Of a stretch of 64,000 nt of DNA, positions 41,674 through 52,546 are shown in pieces (position 1 is the first letter of the stretch; each line of letters starts with the position of its first letter). Under the pieces are notes generated by a model. That model saw nothing but the letters and a program-made list of their open reading frames with translations, was not told where the DNA came from and did not search any database. Origin of the DNA: Flavobacterium soli DSM 19725 (GTDB taxonomy: Bacteria > Bacteroidota > Bacteroidia > Flavobacteriales > Flavobacteriaceae); the NCBI RefSeq assembly GCF_000422705.1, contig NZ_AUGO01000008.1, positions 62,001 through 126,000 on the forward strand, in the 5' to 3' direction. The translations under genes and the position numbers were made by a program.

Positions 41674-43260
41674 ATGGGAAAACCTATTATTCGCATTTGC
41701 ACCCGAGTTTTATTTTACACGCTATTTATTAGTATGGGTGTAGGTTCTTCTATTGCTCAAACCTTCCCTCAAAGCAAAGAATTATTAAAAAAGACATCTC
41801 AATTATTATATTCCAATCCAGATGAAGCGATTAAGATTGTCAAACATCTCTTAAAAAATAATTCAGATGACGATCAAAAGGCAATTTTAAATTTGCTTTT
41901 AGCAAAAGCTTATGCAACCAAAGGGAATTCAAATAGTGCGATTGTTTCAATATATGAGGCTGGAAAATATGCTAAAACTATTGATGATACAATAAAAATT
42001 CGTATTCTCTTGCTGAAATCTTCCCTTTTAAGAGGTTTGTATTTAGATTCACAGTCCGAAAAATATCTTGCAGATGCATTAGCCATCAATCAGCGGCAAC
42101 CTGAAAAATTGATGATGCAAATAACTGAAGCCCATATTGTTTTAAATAAAATTAAAATGCATTTAGAGCGACGAAGCAGCAGCAAAGCTCAAGATGTATG
42201 GGAGAAAAACACTCAGCTTTTTAAAGAAGTTTCGGAAAAAAATAAAAATATTGCTCAAGATATTCGAATGGTAAAGGCTGAAATATTCAGTTATGTTTCT
42301 GAACTAGATTCTGCTGTCATTTATTACAACAAGTCACTTCTATTTTCGCAAGAGCTAAAAAATCCAAATATTTTGGAACAAGCCATACTGTTTAATGAAT
42401 TAGGAAGGTTGTATTTTCAGAAAAAAGAACATCAAAAATCAATAGATATTCTTTTAAAAGCTCTTGACAAGGCTAAGAAAATTAACAATCCTGTCTTATT
42501 GAAATCAATTAATAGGTATTTGTCAATCAATTATCTAGCTTTAAATGACAGGCCCAATTATAAATTTTTCAACAATGAGTTTCTAAGATTAAATAATATT
42601 TTGGAACAATCAGAAGAAGAATCTGTTAACTCTGCCTATAACTTAATTAGTCAAGAGCAAGAATCTTTTTTTGAGGCTAAGAGAAAGGAATATGCTGTTC
42701 GTTTTTATTTCGTTTTGGCAGCTTCCATACTGATTATTTTGGTTTGTCTCGTTTTTTGGCTTAAAGCAAAATGGAGGAAAAAACGATTGAATGAAATTGT
42801 CAAATATCTGGAAATCAGTAAAAATGTTTTTTCTAAAATTGCTGTTGAAAGAAAAGAACCTAATAAAAAAATAATCATACCAGCCGAAACCGAACAAGCT
42901 ATTTTGACAAAGCTAAAGCGTTTTGAAGCCTCTACCAGGTTTACTTCAAAAGAAATGTCTTTGGCAGTTATGGCTGGCCAGTTTGAAACGAATACGAAGT
43001 ATTTATCAGAAATTATTAATAAACATTATCAGGATAATTTCAATACTTATATCAACAAGCTTCGTATTAATTTCATTATAGAGAAGCTAAAAAGCGATCC
43101 TAATTTTATGAACTACAAGATTAGCTATCTTGCAGAAAAGAGCGGTTTTTCGTCGCATAGTAGCTTTGCAACCGTTTTTAAATCGATAACGGGAATAGCT
43201 CCTGTGACTTTTATTGATCTTTTGAAAGAGGAAACCGAGCAAAACAAAAAAGAAGTTTAG
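41674..43260 (+). CDS. Membrane-bound TPR sensor with C-terminal AraC-type HTH
   Basis: 528 residues. Signal peptide or first membrane segment (cut near SSIAQ), periplasmic TPR repeats (about 45-320, for example ILFNELGRLYFQKKEHQKSIDILLKAL), one membrane helix (VRFYFVLAASILIILVCLVFWL), and a cytoplasmic AraC-family HTH at about 425-522 (MSLAVMAGQFETNTKYLSEIINKHY to ISYLAEKSGFSSHSSFATVFKSITG). Such proteins are one-chain regulators across the inner membrane and are common in Flavobacteria. The ligand is unknown. A paralogue without the HTH follows one base after its stop. Confidence 0.9.
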   Translation: MGKPIIRICTRVLFYTLFISMGVGSSIAQTFPQSKELLKKTSQLLYSNPDEAIKIVKHLLKNNSDDDQKAILNLLLAKAYATKGNSNSAIVSIYEAGKYAKTIDDTIKIRILLLKSSLLRGLYLDSQSEKYLADALAINQRQPEKLMMQITEAHIVLNKIKMHLERRSSSKAQDVWEKNTQLFKEVSEKNKNIAQDIRMVKAEIFSYVSELDSAVIYYNKSLLFSQELKNPNILEQAILFNELGRLYFQKKEHQKSIDILLKALDKAKKINNPVLLKSINRYLSINYLALNDRPNYKFFNNEFLRLNNILEQSEEESVNSAYNLISQEQESFFEAKRKEYAVRFYFVLAASILIILVCLVFWLKAKWRKKRLNEIVKYLEISKNVFSKIAVERKEPNKKIIIPAETEQAILTKLKRFEASTRFTSKEMSLAVMAGQFETNTKYLSEIINKHYQDNFNTYINKLRINFIIEKLKSDPNFMNYKISYLAEKSGFSSHSSFATVFKSITGIAPVTFIDLLKEETEQNKKEV

Positions 43261-43261
43261 T

Positions 43262-44419
43262 ATGCAGATATCCATTAAACATATTCTGTTGGTGTTGTTT
43301 CTGATTGCAAATTATTGCTGTATCGGTACTTTTGCTCAAAGTAACATCCAGTTAGACAGCCTCATTAGAGCAAGTACCTTAGAAATTTATGAAAATCCAG
43401 ACAAGGCAATTGCTGTAGGGAAATCTATTTTTGAAGATCCAAAAAACACTACAAAACAAAAAATTAGAGGGTTGACTTTGATGTCTGATGGCTATTCATC
43501 TAAACGCAACTATCAGAAATCTCTAGAAACTGTTTTAAAAGCTAAACAGATTGCAAATAAGATAGATGACGATTTGCTCAAGATTAGAATTGTATCAAAA
43601 TTAGCAGCTCAATACCAACAATTAAAAATTTATGATAAAGCAATTGCTTTTTTGGACGAGTCAGAAGCCTTGTGTTTGAGCTTTCCCGTTAGAGATTCAG
43701 TCCAATTTCTTTTGGGAAACAACTATGTTATTCGTGGTTTTATTTATAAAGAGCAACTCAATTGTGATATTGCCATTAATTATTTTCAAAAAGGAATTAA
43801 GGAATATCAAAAAATTGATGGTTCTCTGATGAATGCCAATCTTAGTATAACTTATTATAATATAGGGAATTGCTATATTTTGATGGCTAATCACGCAGCA
43901 GCAAAGAAAAGTTTTACCGAATCAATTTCAATTGCACACCAAATAAACGCTAAGAGTTTAGAAGGATTTTCTTTGAAAGGTCTTGCTGAAGTGTATACGC
44001 TTGAGGGAAGATATAATGAAGCCATTAAAAAGCTTGATGAAGCTTTAGTAGTTTCTAAAAATGTGGGGGATTTGGTTTTAAATCAAGGAATTTACAAAGG
44101 CTTATCAGAAAATTACCTAGCAATTAACGAATGGGAAAAGTATCGGAATTATCATTTGGATTATTTGCAAACCCAATTGCAAGTAAAAGAATCCGAACGT
44201 AAATCAATCAGTAATTCGTTGGATAAATCATTTGCCAACCATCATTTAATTTTGGAGGAATCCATTCCCAATTATTATTATGGAATTATAACATCAATTT
44301 TGATATGTATTGTGATTGTGATTATTTTTATTTTTAACACTATTAAAGTAAAAAAATCAAACCTTAATCTTGAAAAATTGATCAATAATTTGCAAAAAAG
44401 TAAGTCAAATCCCCTTTGA
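43262..44419 (+). CDS. TPR membrane protein, paralogue of the upstream regulator without the HTH
   Basis: 385 residues. Signal peptide (cut near GTFAQ), TPR repeats (about 60-310; YNIGNCYILMANHAAAKKSFTESISIA, EGFSLKGLAEVYTLEGRYNEAIKKLDEAL), and one membrane helix (YGIITSILICIVIVIIFIFNTI) followed by only about 30 cytoplasmic residues. The opening (LDSLIRASTLEIYENPDKAIAVGKSIFEDPKNTTKQKI) matches the start of the mature neighbour (LLKKTSQLLYSNPDEAIKIVKHLLKNNSDDDQKA), so they are a tandem duplication. It ends naturally with TGA and shows no frameshift remnant of an HTH just downstream. It may modulate the upstream regulator by pairing with it. Confidence 0.82.
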   Translation: MQISIKHILLVLFLIANYCCIGTFAQSNIQLDSLIRASTLEIYENPDKAIAVGKSIFEDPKNTTKQKIRGLTLMSDGYSSKRNYQKSLETVLKAKQIANKIDDDLLKIRIVSKLAAQYQQLKIYDKAIAFLDESEALCLSFPVRDSVQFLLGNNYVIRGFIYKEQLNCDIAINYFQKGIKEYQKIDGSLMNANLSITYYNIGNCYILMANHAAAKKSFTESISIAHQINAKSLEGFSLKGLAEVYTLEGRYNEAIKKLDEALVVSKNVGDLVLNQGIYKGLSENYLAINEWEKYRNYHLDYLQTQLQVKESERKSISNSLDKSFANHHLILEESIPNYYYGIITSILICIVIVIIFIFNTIKVKKSNLNLEKLINNLQKSKSNPL

Positions 44420-44578
44420 TTGCAAGATGCTATTCTAAGCATGTAAGTGTCGTGTTTTTAATAGTTTAAGGCGTCATTTGTCCTTTCAAATTTCGGTAAA
44501 TACACAAGACTTGTCTATAAATTACTCATTTTGTCACGCTATTTTTATGGCGAAACTAACCAAAATGATGTAATCATT

Positions 44579-47500
44579 ATGCAAGAAAAAGTACAATTAA
44601 CCAAGGTGATAAATCGTATTTCATCACCACCTATCTTCCCCAAAACGTTTTCGGAAGTTAGCAATTTTCTCCTACAAAGTTGTATAGGAAAAAAGGTAGC
44701 GTTACCTATGTTATTCTTTTTAGTAACCATTTCCAGTTATGGACAATTGGCAACTGAAAATTTTGAAAGTGGTATTCCTGCCACTTGGACACTATTTAAT
44801 AATTCAGTTGGAACATTACCATGGTCTATTTCTACTGATGGATATCTGGGTAGTGATGCTGCTACAATAAATCCATCGGCTGAAAATATTGGAGCTGGAA
44901 ATATAGCACAGTATTTCTTGGTAGCCCCATTAGTGACGGTTCCAGAGAATGCTGAAATTAGGTTTTATACCAAACGTGCCACAACAGATGCAAATCCTGA
45001 TATTGTATATCAAATAAGGGTTTCTACCGCAAGTCAGCCCGATATTAATGGTTTTTCAGTGGTGTTGCAAGAATGGCAAGGATCAGATCTAAATGTTGGT
45101 GCCGAAGACCAATACGAAGAAAAGATTGTTAGCATTCCGTCCAGTATTCCAACTGGTTTGGATATTTATATTGCCTTTGTAGCTGTAAATACACAAACCG
45201 GTGTAGTTGCAAGTGGTGATGCATGGTTTATTGATAATGTTCGAGTAATCGAATCTTGTCTAAAAGTAGTGGAAGCTGATTTTAATGTTGATGCTGTTAC
45301 GCCAATTTCGGCTCAATTATCGTGGACTCATCCAGACGCTTTTGATTTTGAAATAGTTGTAGTGCCACAAGGAGAAGTTCCTGGAACTACAGGAACAATT
45401 GTTTCTAATTCGCATCTAGCCGATGGTTTAGAAGGCGATACTTTTTATGATGTTTATATCAAAACCATTTGTGATGATACTACTAAAAGTGCTTGGGCTG
45501 GACCTTTCGGTTTCAAGACTGCTGTTTATGGTTTGTCTTGCGAAACACCAATTGTTATAACGGCTTCTCCAGGTGTTCCTTATTCGCTTGACGCTAATTT
45601 AAAGGATTTCCCAAATGCTGATACGGTACTTTATGCCAATCAAGGAACAAGTTGCTTATCGCCAGCTATAACCGAAAATTATTTGGAGGGAAACAAGATT
45701 TTTCTTTCCTATACAGCAACACAAAATGGTGTTATCAACATCAGCCAACTTACACTTCCTTGGTCTCAAGGGACTGAATGTTTTGGAAATGCAATTACTG
45801 GTGTTTTTGTTTATGAGAATTGTACCAATGTTGGTGTTGAATGTTTGGCAGGTTTGAATACTACACAAACAGATCAACCTAAATACATCGAAAATTTTCC
45901 TGTTGTAGCAGGAACAGAATATGTTATTGTAATTTCAACTTCTTTTGCAGGTACCGATACAAGTATTTGTTTTGAATTTGATTTGTCGTTCTCGACTTGT
46001 CCAGCTCCTTCCATTTTTACTTATAAGGATTTGGTTCAAGACAGCGTTTCTTTTTCTTGGAACAATCCAGTAAATATTGCAGATTCTTGGGAATATGCTG
46101 TTCAAACTGCAGGTTCTGGAATTCCTACATCAGGAACACCTACCAATACAAACGTTGATAACATAATCAATACAGGTCTTTCAGCAGGAACTCTTTATGA
46201 AATATATGTAAGATCAGTTTGTGATGGAGGTCCAGGAGAATGGAGTATGCCTTATACTTTCACAACACAATGTGCGATTTTGGCAACACCTTATTTTCAA
46301 GATTTTGTTGGTGCTACAGCAGCAAACCCAGAACCATGCTGGACTTCAATGGACTTGAATGCTGATGGCGTGAAATGGTCTTATCAAGGAGGTTGGGAGG
46401 ATGGCTATTTAGGTTATGCAACTTTAAATACCAGTACCAACCAAAATAACAATCATGATTATTTGGTTTCACCTCAAATTAATTTTAATGGAACTCAAAA
46501 GCGTTTGCGATATTCGCATCAAGTAGGCTGGGGTGGAAGTTCTAGTTATAGCATAAGAATCTCCACAACTGGAATTGGTGAAGAAAACTTCACTTATGAA
46601 TTACTGCCAGAAACTACAATTTCTAATGAATCTTGGCAAGAAGTAATCTACAATATTCCTGAAACCATCACGGGAACAGTTAATATTGCATGGGTAGTTT
46701 CTCCACTTGGTTCAGGACAAGAAGCCAGTAGAATTTCTATCACAAATGTATATATCGAAGACAAACCAGCTTGTCCAGATCCGATTGCTCCAATTGCAGA
46801 AGATGTAACTACAACAACTGCAACTTTATCTTGGACAAATGGAGAATCTGAAACACAATGGCAAGTAGCCATTCAGCCATTAAATACAGGGCTTCCAACA
46901 GGAGATGGAATACTTGTAGATTCTAATCCTTACATTGCAGATGTAGATCCAGCAACACGATATGAATATTATGTTAGGGCCTACTGTAATGAATTGGAAC
47001 AAAGTAACTGGGTTGGACCTTTTAATTTCACCACACAGTGTATATCATTCGATACTCCATTTTATGAAGGATTTAATGATGCTGATTCAGATACTAAAAA
47101 ATTCTGTTGGTCGATTAATAATGCCAATGCCGATGCTGCACAGTGGATAATGAATCCAGAATATCCATCTATTCAACCAAGTACTTCTTGGTTTAATCCA
47201 ACTACTGGCTATGATGATTACTTGATTTCTCCAGCTATAAATGCGGTTGGAACCAAAGAATTAAAGTTTGATTACAGAGCCGCTTTTTCAATTTTTGCTC
47301 CAACTTCTAGATTTGGTGTAGAAGTATTGATTTCTACAACCGATACCAATCCTGAAAGTTTTACAGTGTTGATGCCATTGATGGAGTTTACCAACACAGA
47401 CTTTGAAGAAAAATCACTTTACTTTGAAGGTACTGGAATTACTTATATCGCTTTCAGAGTTCCGCCAGCCTATAATTTAGCAGGAGGAAGTTCTATTTTG

Positions 47501-50500
47501 CAAATCGATAATGTTAGTATCACTGATGCACCAGCTTGTCCGATGCCATCTGCTTTAGCTGCTGCTAATATTTTACAGAACCAAGCATTATTGTCATGGT
47601 CTCCAGGTTACTTAGAAGAAACATGGAATGTAGTGGTGCAAGAAGCTGGACTTGGAACGCCAACAGTTGCTGGAACACCTGTGTCAGCTCCAAATTATAC
47701 ACCAAACACCTTAGAGCCAAACACGGATTATGAGTTTTATGTAAAAGCAAATTGTACAAGTGAAAACAGCGAATGGGCAGGTCCTTTTGTTTTCAGAACG
47801 CTTTGTACAGCTTTCAACACACCTTTCCAAGAAACATTTAATACTGACTCAACTTCCGAAGACTGCTGGAGAATCCTTAACGAGAACAGCGACGGAAACA
47901 TTTGGAGTATGCAGGTAACTGTAAACCCTTATGAAGGTAATCAAATGGCGGGAATGTTTACAGGAAGTAACGGTGCAAATGATGATTGGTTGATTTCACC
48001 AACAATCAATGTTACCGCAAATCAAAGACTACGCTTCTATTATAAAGTTTACGATAGCTTCTTTACTGAAGATTTGGAAATCAAACTTTCTACATCAGGT
48101 ATCGACCCAGAAAATTTTACAACCACATTATACAATACTGAAACAGAAACGGTTTTACTGAATAACGTGGAATACAAAGAGATGATTATCAATTTCCCAG
48201 AAGCTATAACAGGAAATATAAACATTGGATGGCATATACCAGAAATGGAACCAAGCTGGATGGGCTACAGAGGTCAATTATTATTTATTGATAATGTAAT
48301 TGTAGAGGATATTCCTGCATGTGCATCAGTATCAAATCCAGTTGTAACTTCTATAATTGATACCGAAGTTCAAATCACATGGGATGCAAACGGTTCGGAA
48401 ACTTCCTGGGAAATTTCGGTTCAACCGTATGACACCCCAGCTCCAGTAGGGAATACACTTCCAGAATATCTTTATACGGCAACTACAAATCCATATACAA
48501 TAACAGGATTGACTCCAGCTACAAAGTATGAATATTACATCAGAGCGATTTGTAGTGAAACACAGCAAAGCGAATGGGTGGGGCCATTTGAAGTTATTAC
48601 AAAATGTAGTTTCGAAAATTTATGTGAATATACCATCACCTTGAGTGGCGGGCCAACAGGAGGAATTGGTGGAGGAATCGATGTAATCCAAAACGGTTAT
48701 GTTATTCAAACACTTGATTTCCCAACTGTAGCTTGGAACGAAATTCCTGAGCCTCTAGATTTTACACTTTTCCTTTGTACAGGTGTTGAGTTTTCACTGT
48801 TTTGGGACTCTATAGGAACGGCTCCAGGGCAATTTCCAGGGGCAACTGTAACCGTAAAAAATAGTGAAGGAGTAGAAATTTCTTCTACAGATTTAGGTTT
48901 GCTTCCTGCTCCACGTTCTACTTTCTTTACAGGAATTGCAACTTGCGGAACGATTACTTGTCCACAACCAACGAACTTGGCAGTTAGTCCAACAACAGCT
49001 TTCACTTGGACAGCAGGAGGAACTGAAACACAATGGGAAGTTTTTGTTCAACCAGTAGGGAACAACACACTTCCACAATCGGGAACTATAGTAGATGTCC
49101 CAACTTATACTCCATCGGAGGCTGATTTTAATGATCCGACAACTACTACCTATGAATATTTTGTTCGTGCCATTTGTGGCCCAGATAATACTAGTTTTTG
49201 GTCGGGACCTAAAGTATTTGTTAGAAATGACGATGCCACAACAGCTTTAAAATTGCAAGTAAACGACGATGAAATTTGTAATATTTCAGCAAGTGATGTA
49301 ACTTTTCATGGTGCCAGTCCTTCAGCAGATCCAATGTCATGTGCAGGAACTAATAATGCTGATATTTGGTTTGAATTTGATGCAACAGCAAAAATTCATA
49401 TTATCGAAGCAAATGGATTTACAGGCAATTTCTACATTTCTTCGGGAGATGAAGCCTATCCAGATATGACCATGACTTTATACCATGTTGCAGAAGGTGG
49501 AACTTTGGTAGAAAAAGCATGTAGCAACAACAACTCAATTGTGGCGATGTACACTTCTGAACTAATTGTTGGTGATACTTATAAAATCCGCTTGACGCTA
49601 AATGCTCCAGCAACCAATACCAGAAAATTCAATGTTTGTATCAAGACTCCATTGGATTTCTGCAAGGTAAATGCCGTAAATTATGATTTTGAAACACCTC
49701 CGATGCAACAGGTTACCGGAGTTACCACTATAGGAACCGAATTTGTAGTGCCAGGTTGGAGAGTAAACGTTGATACTTGGGATGCTATTTTCTTTGCAGA
49801 AGCTCTGAATTCAATCAATTTTGCACCTTATTCTGGTGGACAATGCATTCAATTGTTATCTGATCCAGAAGAAGATTGGGATGCAAATGACCCAAATATC
49901 AAAGGACTCTACCAAGAATTTGATACCTCTGAAATTACCGTGATGGACTATAGTTTTGCTCATGCAACACGTTCTGAAGGAAATAGTATCCAGTTGTATG
50001 CAGGACCACCAACAGGACCTTTTACTTTAGTTACCGAAGAAGCTGCTGTTGGATTACAGTGGACTCTGAAAACAGGTGAATATGTTGTTCCAGCAGGTCA
50101 AACCACAACACGTTTTATATTTAGAACCAAAGAAAATAAAATCGGAAGCCTTTTGGATGTTGCTAATTTTACCGCAAATATCTCAATCAAAACGGCTCCG
50201 CAAACATTGGCTTGCCAAGAAACAGAAGTGGTTTTAGAAGCAGAAGGAATCGGAACTTGGTCAGCTGATGAAGCAAATCCAGCAATGACCTTGATTGCAA
50301 ATGCAACAACTAAAACAGCTACAATTTCTGGATTCAATACGCCAGGAATTTATACCTATCATTGGAAAACACGTTATTGTGACCAAACGGTTACCGTAAC
50401 CTATGAAGGTTTCGAAGATGTTCCAACGGTTACTACACCAGTTGAATATTGCTTGAATGCAACTGTTCAACCTCTAACGGCTACACCATCTGAAAATCAT

Positions 50501-52477
50501 ACGCTAAAATGGTTTACAGAAGAAATAGGAGGAACAGGAACTACAACGGCTCCAACACCAGTAACAACTGCTTTAGGAGAAACAGTTTATTATGTTGCGA
50601 ACGTAAATGCCGAAGGTTGTGAAGGACCAAGAGTAGCGATTTCAGTGATTATCAATGATACTGAAATGCCAGAAGTTGGTTTTGCTTATGATGAAAATCA
50701 ATACTGTATAATTGGAGAGAATCCAGTTATTACACTAAATGAAGATTTTGCTACAGGCGGAACTTTTACAGCAACTCCAACTGGTTTAGCCATTGATGCT
50801 ACAACTGGAGCAATAGATCTATCAACTAGTACTGCAGGAACTTATGAAGTGACCTATAGCGTGTTGCAAAACGAATGTGTCTTGGCAAATGAAAGTTCGG
50901 TTACCATTGTGATCGGTGTTACAACCGCACCAGTTGTTGGGTTTACCTATACAACTCCGGTTTGTACTAACAGTGCTAATTTACTTCCAACTTTAATAGA
51001 GAACTTTACTACAGGAGGAGCATTCAGTTCAACAACTTTAACAGTTAATGCTTCAACTGGAGAAATCGACATGACAACTGTAAGTGCAGGAACTCATGAG
51101 ATTGTTTATAACATTGATGCTTCAGTTGAAAATTGTCAAGCAACAGGGTCATCAACTTTCCAAATCGTGATTGAAGATTTGATAACGCCTGTAACAGGAT
51201 TTACTTTCAATATTGATTACTGTCAAGCAGATACTAATCCGTTGCCAACTTTGCCAGTCGGTTTCTACACAGGAGGTTTATTCAGTTCCTCAACAGGATT
51301 GATTATCGATGCTTCAACAGGTGAAATTGATTTAGAAAATAGTCCGGCTGGAGTTCATTCAGTAACCTATGATGTTCCGTCAAGCGGATGTGTTGCTGCT
51401 GGAACGAATACGGTTTCAATTACAATTAACGAATTATCTGCTCCAACAGTTTCATTCAGTTATGACGATGCTTGCGTAAATGCAACAGCAAGTCCATTGC
51501 CAATTTTAGAAGCAGGATTTGCTTCAGGAGGAACTTTCAGTTCACCAACATTAACAGTTGATCCAACAACTGGAGCAATTGACTTGACGTCAGCGACAGA
51601 AGGTGCACATGATGTAGTTTATACATTAGATTTAGATGTGACAATGTGTACAGATGCAGCCATTTTTACTGCTCAAATCATATTGATTGATGGTATCAAT
51701 GCAATTACATCATTTACTTATGATGCCACTTATTGTTCAGGTAGTTCAGATGCTTTACCAACATTGGCAAACGACTTTACTCTTGGAGGAACTTTCAGTT
51801 CAACCGATGGTTTAGTGATTGACCCTGCAACAGGAGCTATCAATATTACAGCAAGTACAGCCGGAACTTATGTCATTACTTATGAAGTAGAATCCGATGA
51901 GGAAACGTGTACTGTTGGAGGTTCAAATACATTCACGATAACCATTTTTGGAGCATTGAATGCTACTGTAATGGGTGGATGTGAGAACAAACAATATATT
52001 TTAAAAGCAACGCCAGTTGACGGTTCATTCAACCCATCAGATGTAGATTATACTTGGAGAGATGCTGCTGGAAACATAGTAGGAACAAATGCTGATACGT
52101 TCAATGTAACGGAATATGCAATAGGAAATCCAAATGCGATTTTCCCAATGGTATTTACGGTTACAATCGAAGCAGGTGCTTGTTCTATCGAAACACCTTT
52201 CACGGTAAACACGGTTACTTGTATGGAAATTCCACGCGGAATTTCGCCAAACGGGGATGAATTCAACCAGAATTTTGATTTGACCGATATGAATGTTCGT
52301 AGTGTTATCATTTTTAACCGATATGGTACTGAAGTGTATAGCTTTAGCGGAAACTACACCAATCAATGGTTTGGTCAAACTAATGGTGGAGACGATTTGC
52401 CAGTGGGTACTTATTTCTATAGTATCACAACCGAAAACGGAACTTCTGTAACAGGTTGGGTATACATCAATAGATAA
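44579..52477 (+). CDS. Giant modular adhesin with type B T9SS sorting domain
   Basis: 2632 residues from the chosen ATG (the frame runs back to a TTG at 44531). A long basic lead precedes the hydrophobic signal (VALPMLFFLVTISSYGQ). Next come four choice-of-anchor-J/MAM-like domains (ENFESGIPATW, CWTSMDLNADG, CWSINNANAD, CWRILNENSDG, each ending WFIDNVRV or LQIDNVSI-like) mixed with six fibronectin III domains of the ACPxP...YEYYVRAxC...WVGPF type. Then a pair of Cys-containing beta domains and five 85-residue repeats (YC...LPTL...GGTFSS...IDxxTGAI...AGTYxVTY; about 50660-51955). The last 85 residues (ISPNGDEFNQNFDL to SVTGWVYINR) are the gliding-motility C-terminal (type B) T9SS domain. Followed by PorP/SprF and OmpA genes, the arrangement of gliding adhesin loci such as sprB. 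Ligand unknown. Confidence 0.93.
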   Translation: MQEKVQLTKVINRISSPPIFPKTFSEVSNFLLQSCIGKKVALPMLFFLVTISSYGQLATENFESGIPATWTLFNNSVGTLPWSISTDGYLGSDAATINPSAENIGAGNIAQYFLVAPLVTVPENAEIRFYTKRATTDANPDIVYQIRVSTASQPDINGFSVVLQEWQGSDLNVGAEDQYEEKIVSIPSSIPTGLDIYIAFVAVNTQTGVVASGDAWFIDNVRVIESCLKVVEADFNVDAVTPISAQLSWTHPDAFDFEIVVVPQGEVPGTTGTIVSNSHLADGLEGDTFYDVYIKTICDDTTKSAWAGPFGFKTAVYGLSCETPIVITASPGVPYSLDANLKDFPNADTVLYANQGTSCLSPAITENYLEGNKIFLSYTATQNGVINISQLTLPWSQGTECFGNAITGVFVYENCTNVGVECLAGLNTTQTDQPKYIENFPVVAGTEYVIVISTSFAGTDTSICFEFDLSFSTCPAPSIFTYKDLVQDSVSFSWNNPVNIADSWEYAVQTAGSGIPTSGTPTNTNVDNIINTGLSAGTLYEIYVRSVCDGGPGEWSMPYTFTTQCAILATPYFQDFVGATAANPEPCWTSMDLNADGVKWSYQGGWEDGYLGYATLNTSTNQNNNHDYLVSPQINFNGTQKRLRYSHQVGWGGSSSYSIRISTTGIGEENFTYELLPETTISNESWQEVIYNIPETITGTVNIAWVVSPLGSGQEASRISITNVYIEDKPACPDPIAPIAEDVTTTTATLSWTNGESETQWQVAIQPLNTGLPTGDGILVDSNPYIADVDPATRYEYYVRAYCNELEQSNWVGPFNFTTQCISFDTPFYEGFNDADSDTKKFCWSINNANADAAQWIMNPEYPSIQPSTSWFNPTTGYDDYLISPAINAVGTKELKFDYRAAFSIFAPTSRFGVEVLISTTDTNPESFTVLMPLMEFTNTDFEEKSLYFEGTGITYIAFRVPPAYNLAGGSSILQIDNVSITDAPACPMPSALAAANILQNQALLSWSPGYLEETWNVVVQEAGLGTPTVAGTPVSAPNYTPNTLEPNTDYEFYVKANCTSENSEWAGPFVFRTLCTAFNTPFQETFNTDSTSEDCWRILNENSDGNIWSMQVTVNPYEGNQMAGMFTGSNGANDDWLISPTINVTANQRLRFYYKVYDSFFTEDLEIKLSTSGIDPENFTTTLYNTETETVLLNNVEYKEMIINFPEAITGNINIGWHIPEMEPSWMGYRGQLLFIDNVIVEDIPACASVSNPVVTSIIDTEVQITWDANGSETSWEISVQPYDTPAPVGNTLPEYLYTATTNPYTITGLTPATKYEYYIRAICSETQQSEWVGPFEVITKCSFENLCEYTITLSGGPTGGIGGGIDVIQNGYVIQTLDFPTVAWNEIPEPLDFTLFLCTGVEFSLFWDSIGTAPGQFPGATVTVKNSEGVEISSTDLGLLPAPRSTFFTGIATCGTITCPQPTNLAVSPTTAFTWTAGGTETQWEVFVQPVGNNTLPQSGTIVDVPTYTPSEADFNDPTTTTYEYFVRAICGPDNTSFWSGPKVFVRNDDATTALKLQVNDDEICNISASDVTFHGASPSADPMSCAGTNNADIWFEFDATAKIHIIEANGFTGNFYISSGDEAYPDMTMTLYHVAEGGTLVEKACSNNNSIVAMYTSELIVGDTYKIRLTLNAPATNTRKFNVCIKTPLDFCKVNAVNYDFETPPMQQVTGVTTIGTEFVVPGWRVNVDTWDAIFFAEALNSINFAPYSGGQCIQLLSDPEEDWDANDPNIKGLYQEFDTSEITVMDYSFAHATRSEGNSIQLYAGPPTGPFTLVTEEAAVGLQWTLKTGEYVVPAGQTTTRFIFRTKENKIGSLLDVANFTANISIKTAPQTLACQETEVVLEAEGIGTWSADEANPAMTLIANATTKTATISGFNTPGIYTYHWKTRYCDQTVTVTYEGFEDVPTVTTPVEYCLNATVQPLTATPSENHTLKWFTEEIGGTGTTTAPTPVTTALGETVYYVANVNAEGCEGPRVAISVIINDTEMPEVGFAYDENQYCIIGENPVITLNEDFATGGTFTATPTGLAIDATTGAIDLSTSTAGTYEVTYSVLQNECVLANESSVTIVIGVTTAPVVGFTYTTPVCTNSANLLPTLIENFTTGGAFSSTTLTVNASTGEIDMTTVSAGTHEIVYNIDASVENCQATGSSTFQIVIEDLITPVTGFTFNIDYCQADTNPLPTLPVGFYTGGLFSSSTGLIIDASTGEIDLENSPAGVHSVTYDVPSSGCVAAGTNTVSITINELSAPTVSFSYDDACVNATASPLPILEAGFASGGTFSSPTLTVDPTTGAIDLTSATEGAHDVVYTLDLDVTMCTDAAIFTAQIILIDGINAITSFTYDATYCSGSSDALPTLANDFTLGGTFSSTDGLVIDPATGAINITASTAGTYVITYEVESDEETCTVGGSNTFTITIFGALNATVMGGCENKQYILKATPVDGSFNPSDVDYTWRDAAGNIVGTNADTFNVTEYAIGNPNAIFPMVFTVTIEAGACSIETPFTVNTVTCMEIPRGISPNGDEFNQNFDLTDMNVRSVIIFNRYGTEVYSFSGNYTNQWFGQTNGGDDLPVGTYFYSITTENGTSVTGWVYINR

Positions 52478-52496
52478 ATTAATCATATAAAGACAG

Positions 52497-52519
52497 CCTG
52501 ACTGTATTGGTCAGTCAGG
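52497..52519 (+). terminator. Hairpin between the adhesin and porP genes (possible attenuator)
   Basis: CCTGACTG (52497-52504) and CAGTCAGG (52512-52519) form a perfect 8-bp stem with a 7-base loop, followed by the weak tract TTGTTATTT. The tail is not a clean T run, so partial read-through into the porP-like gene, or mRNA processing, is more likely than full termination. Confidence 0.55.
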
Positions 52520-52546
52520 TTGTTATTTAAAACAAAGCATCATATA

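Noticed and set aside
44531-44578. TTG start giving a 16-residue longer adhesin
   Set aside because: The extra residues add nothing to the signal peptide and TTG is a poor choice when an ATG follows in frame at 44579.
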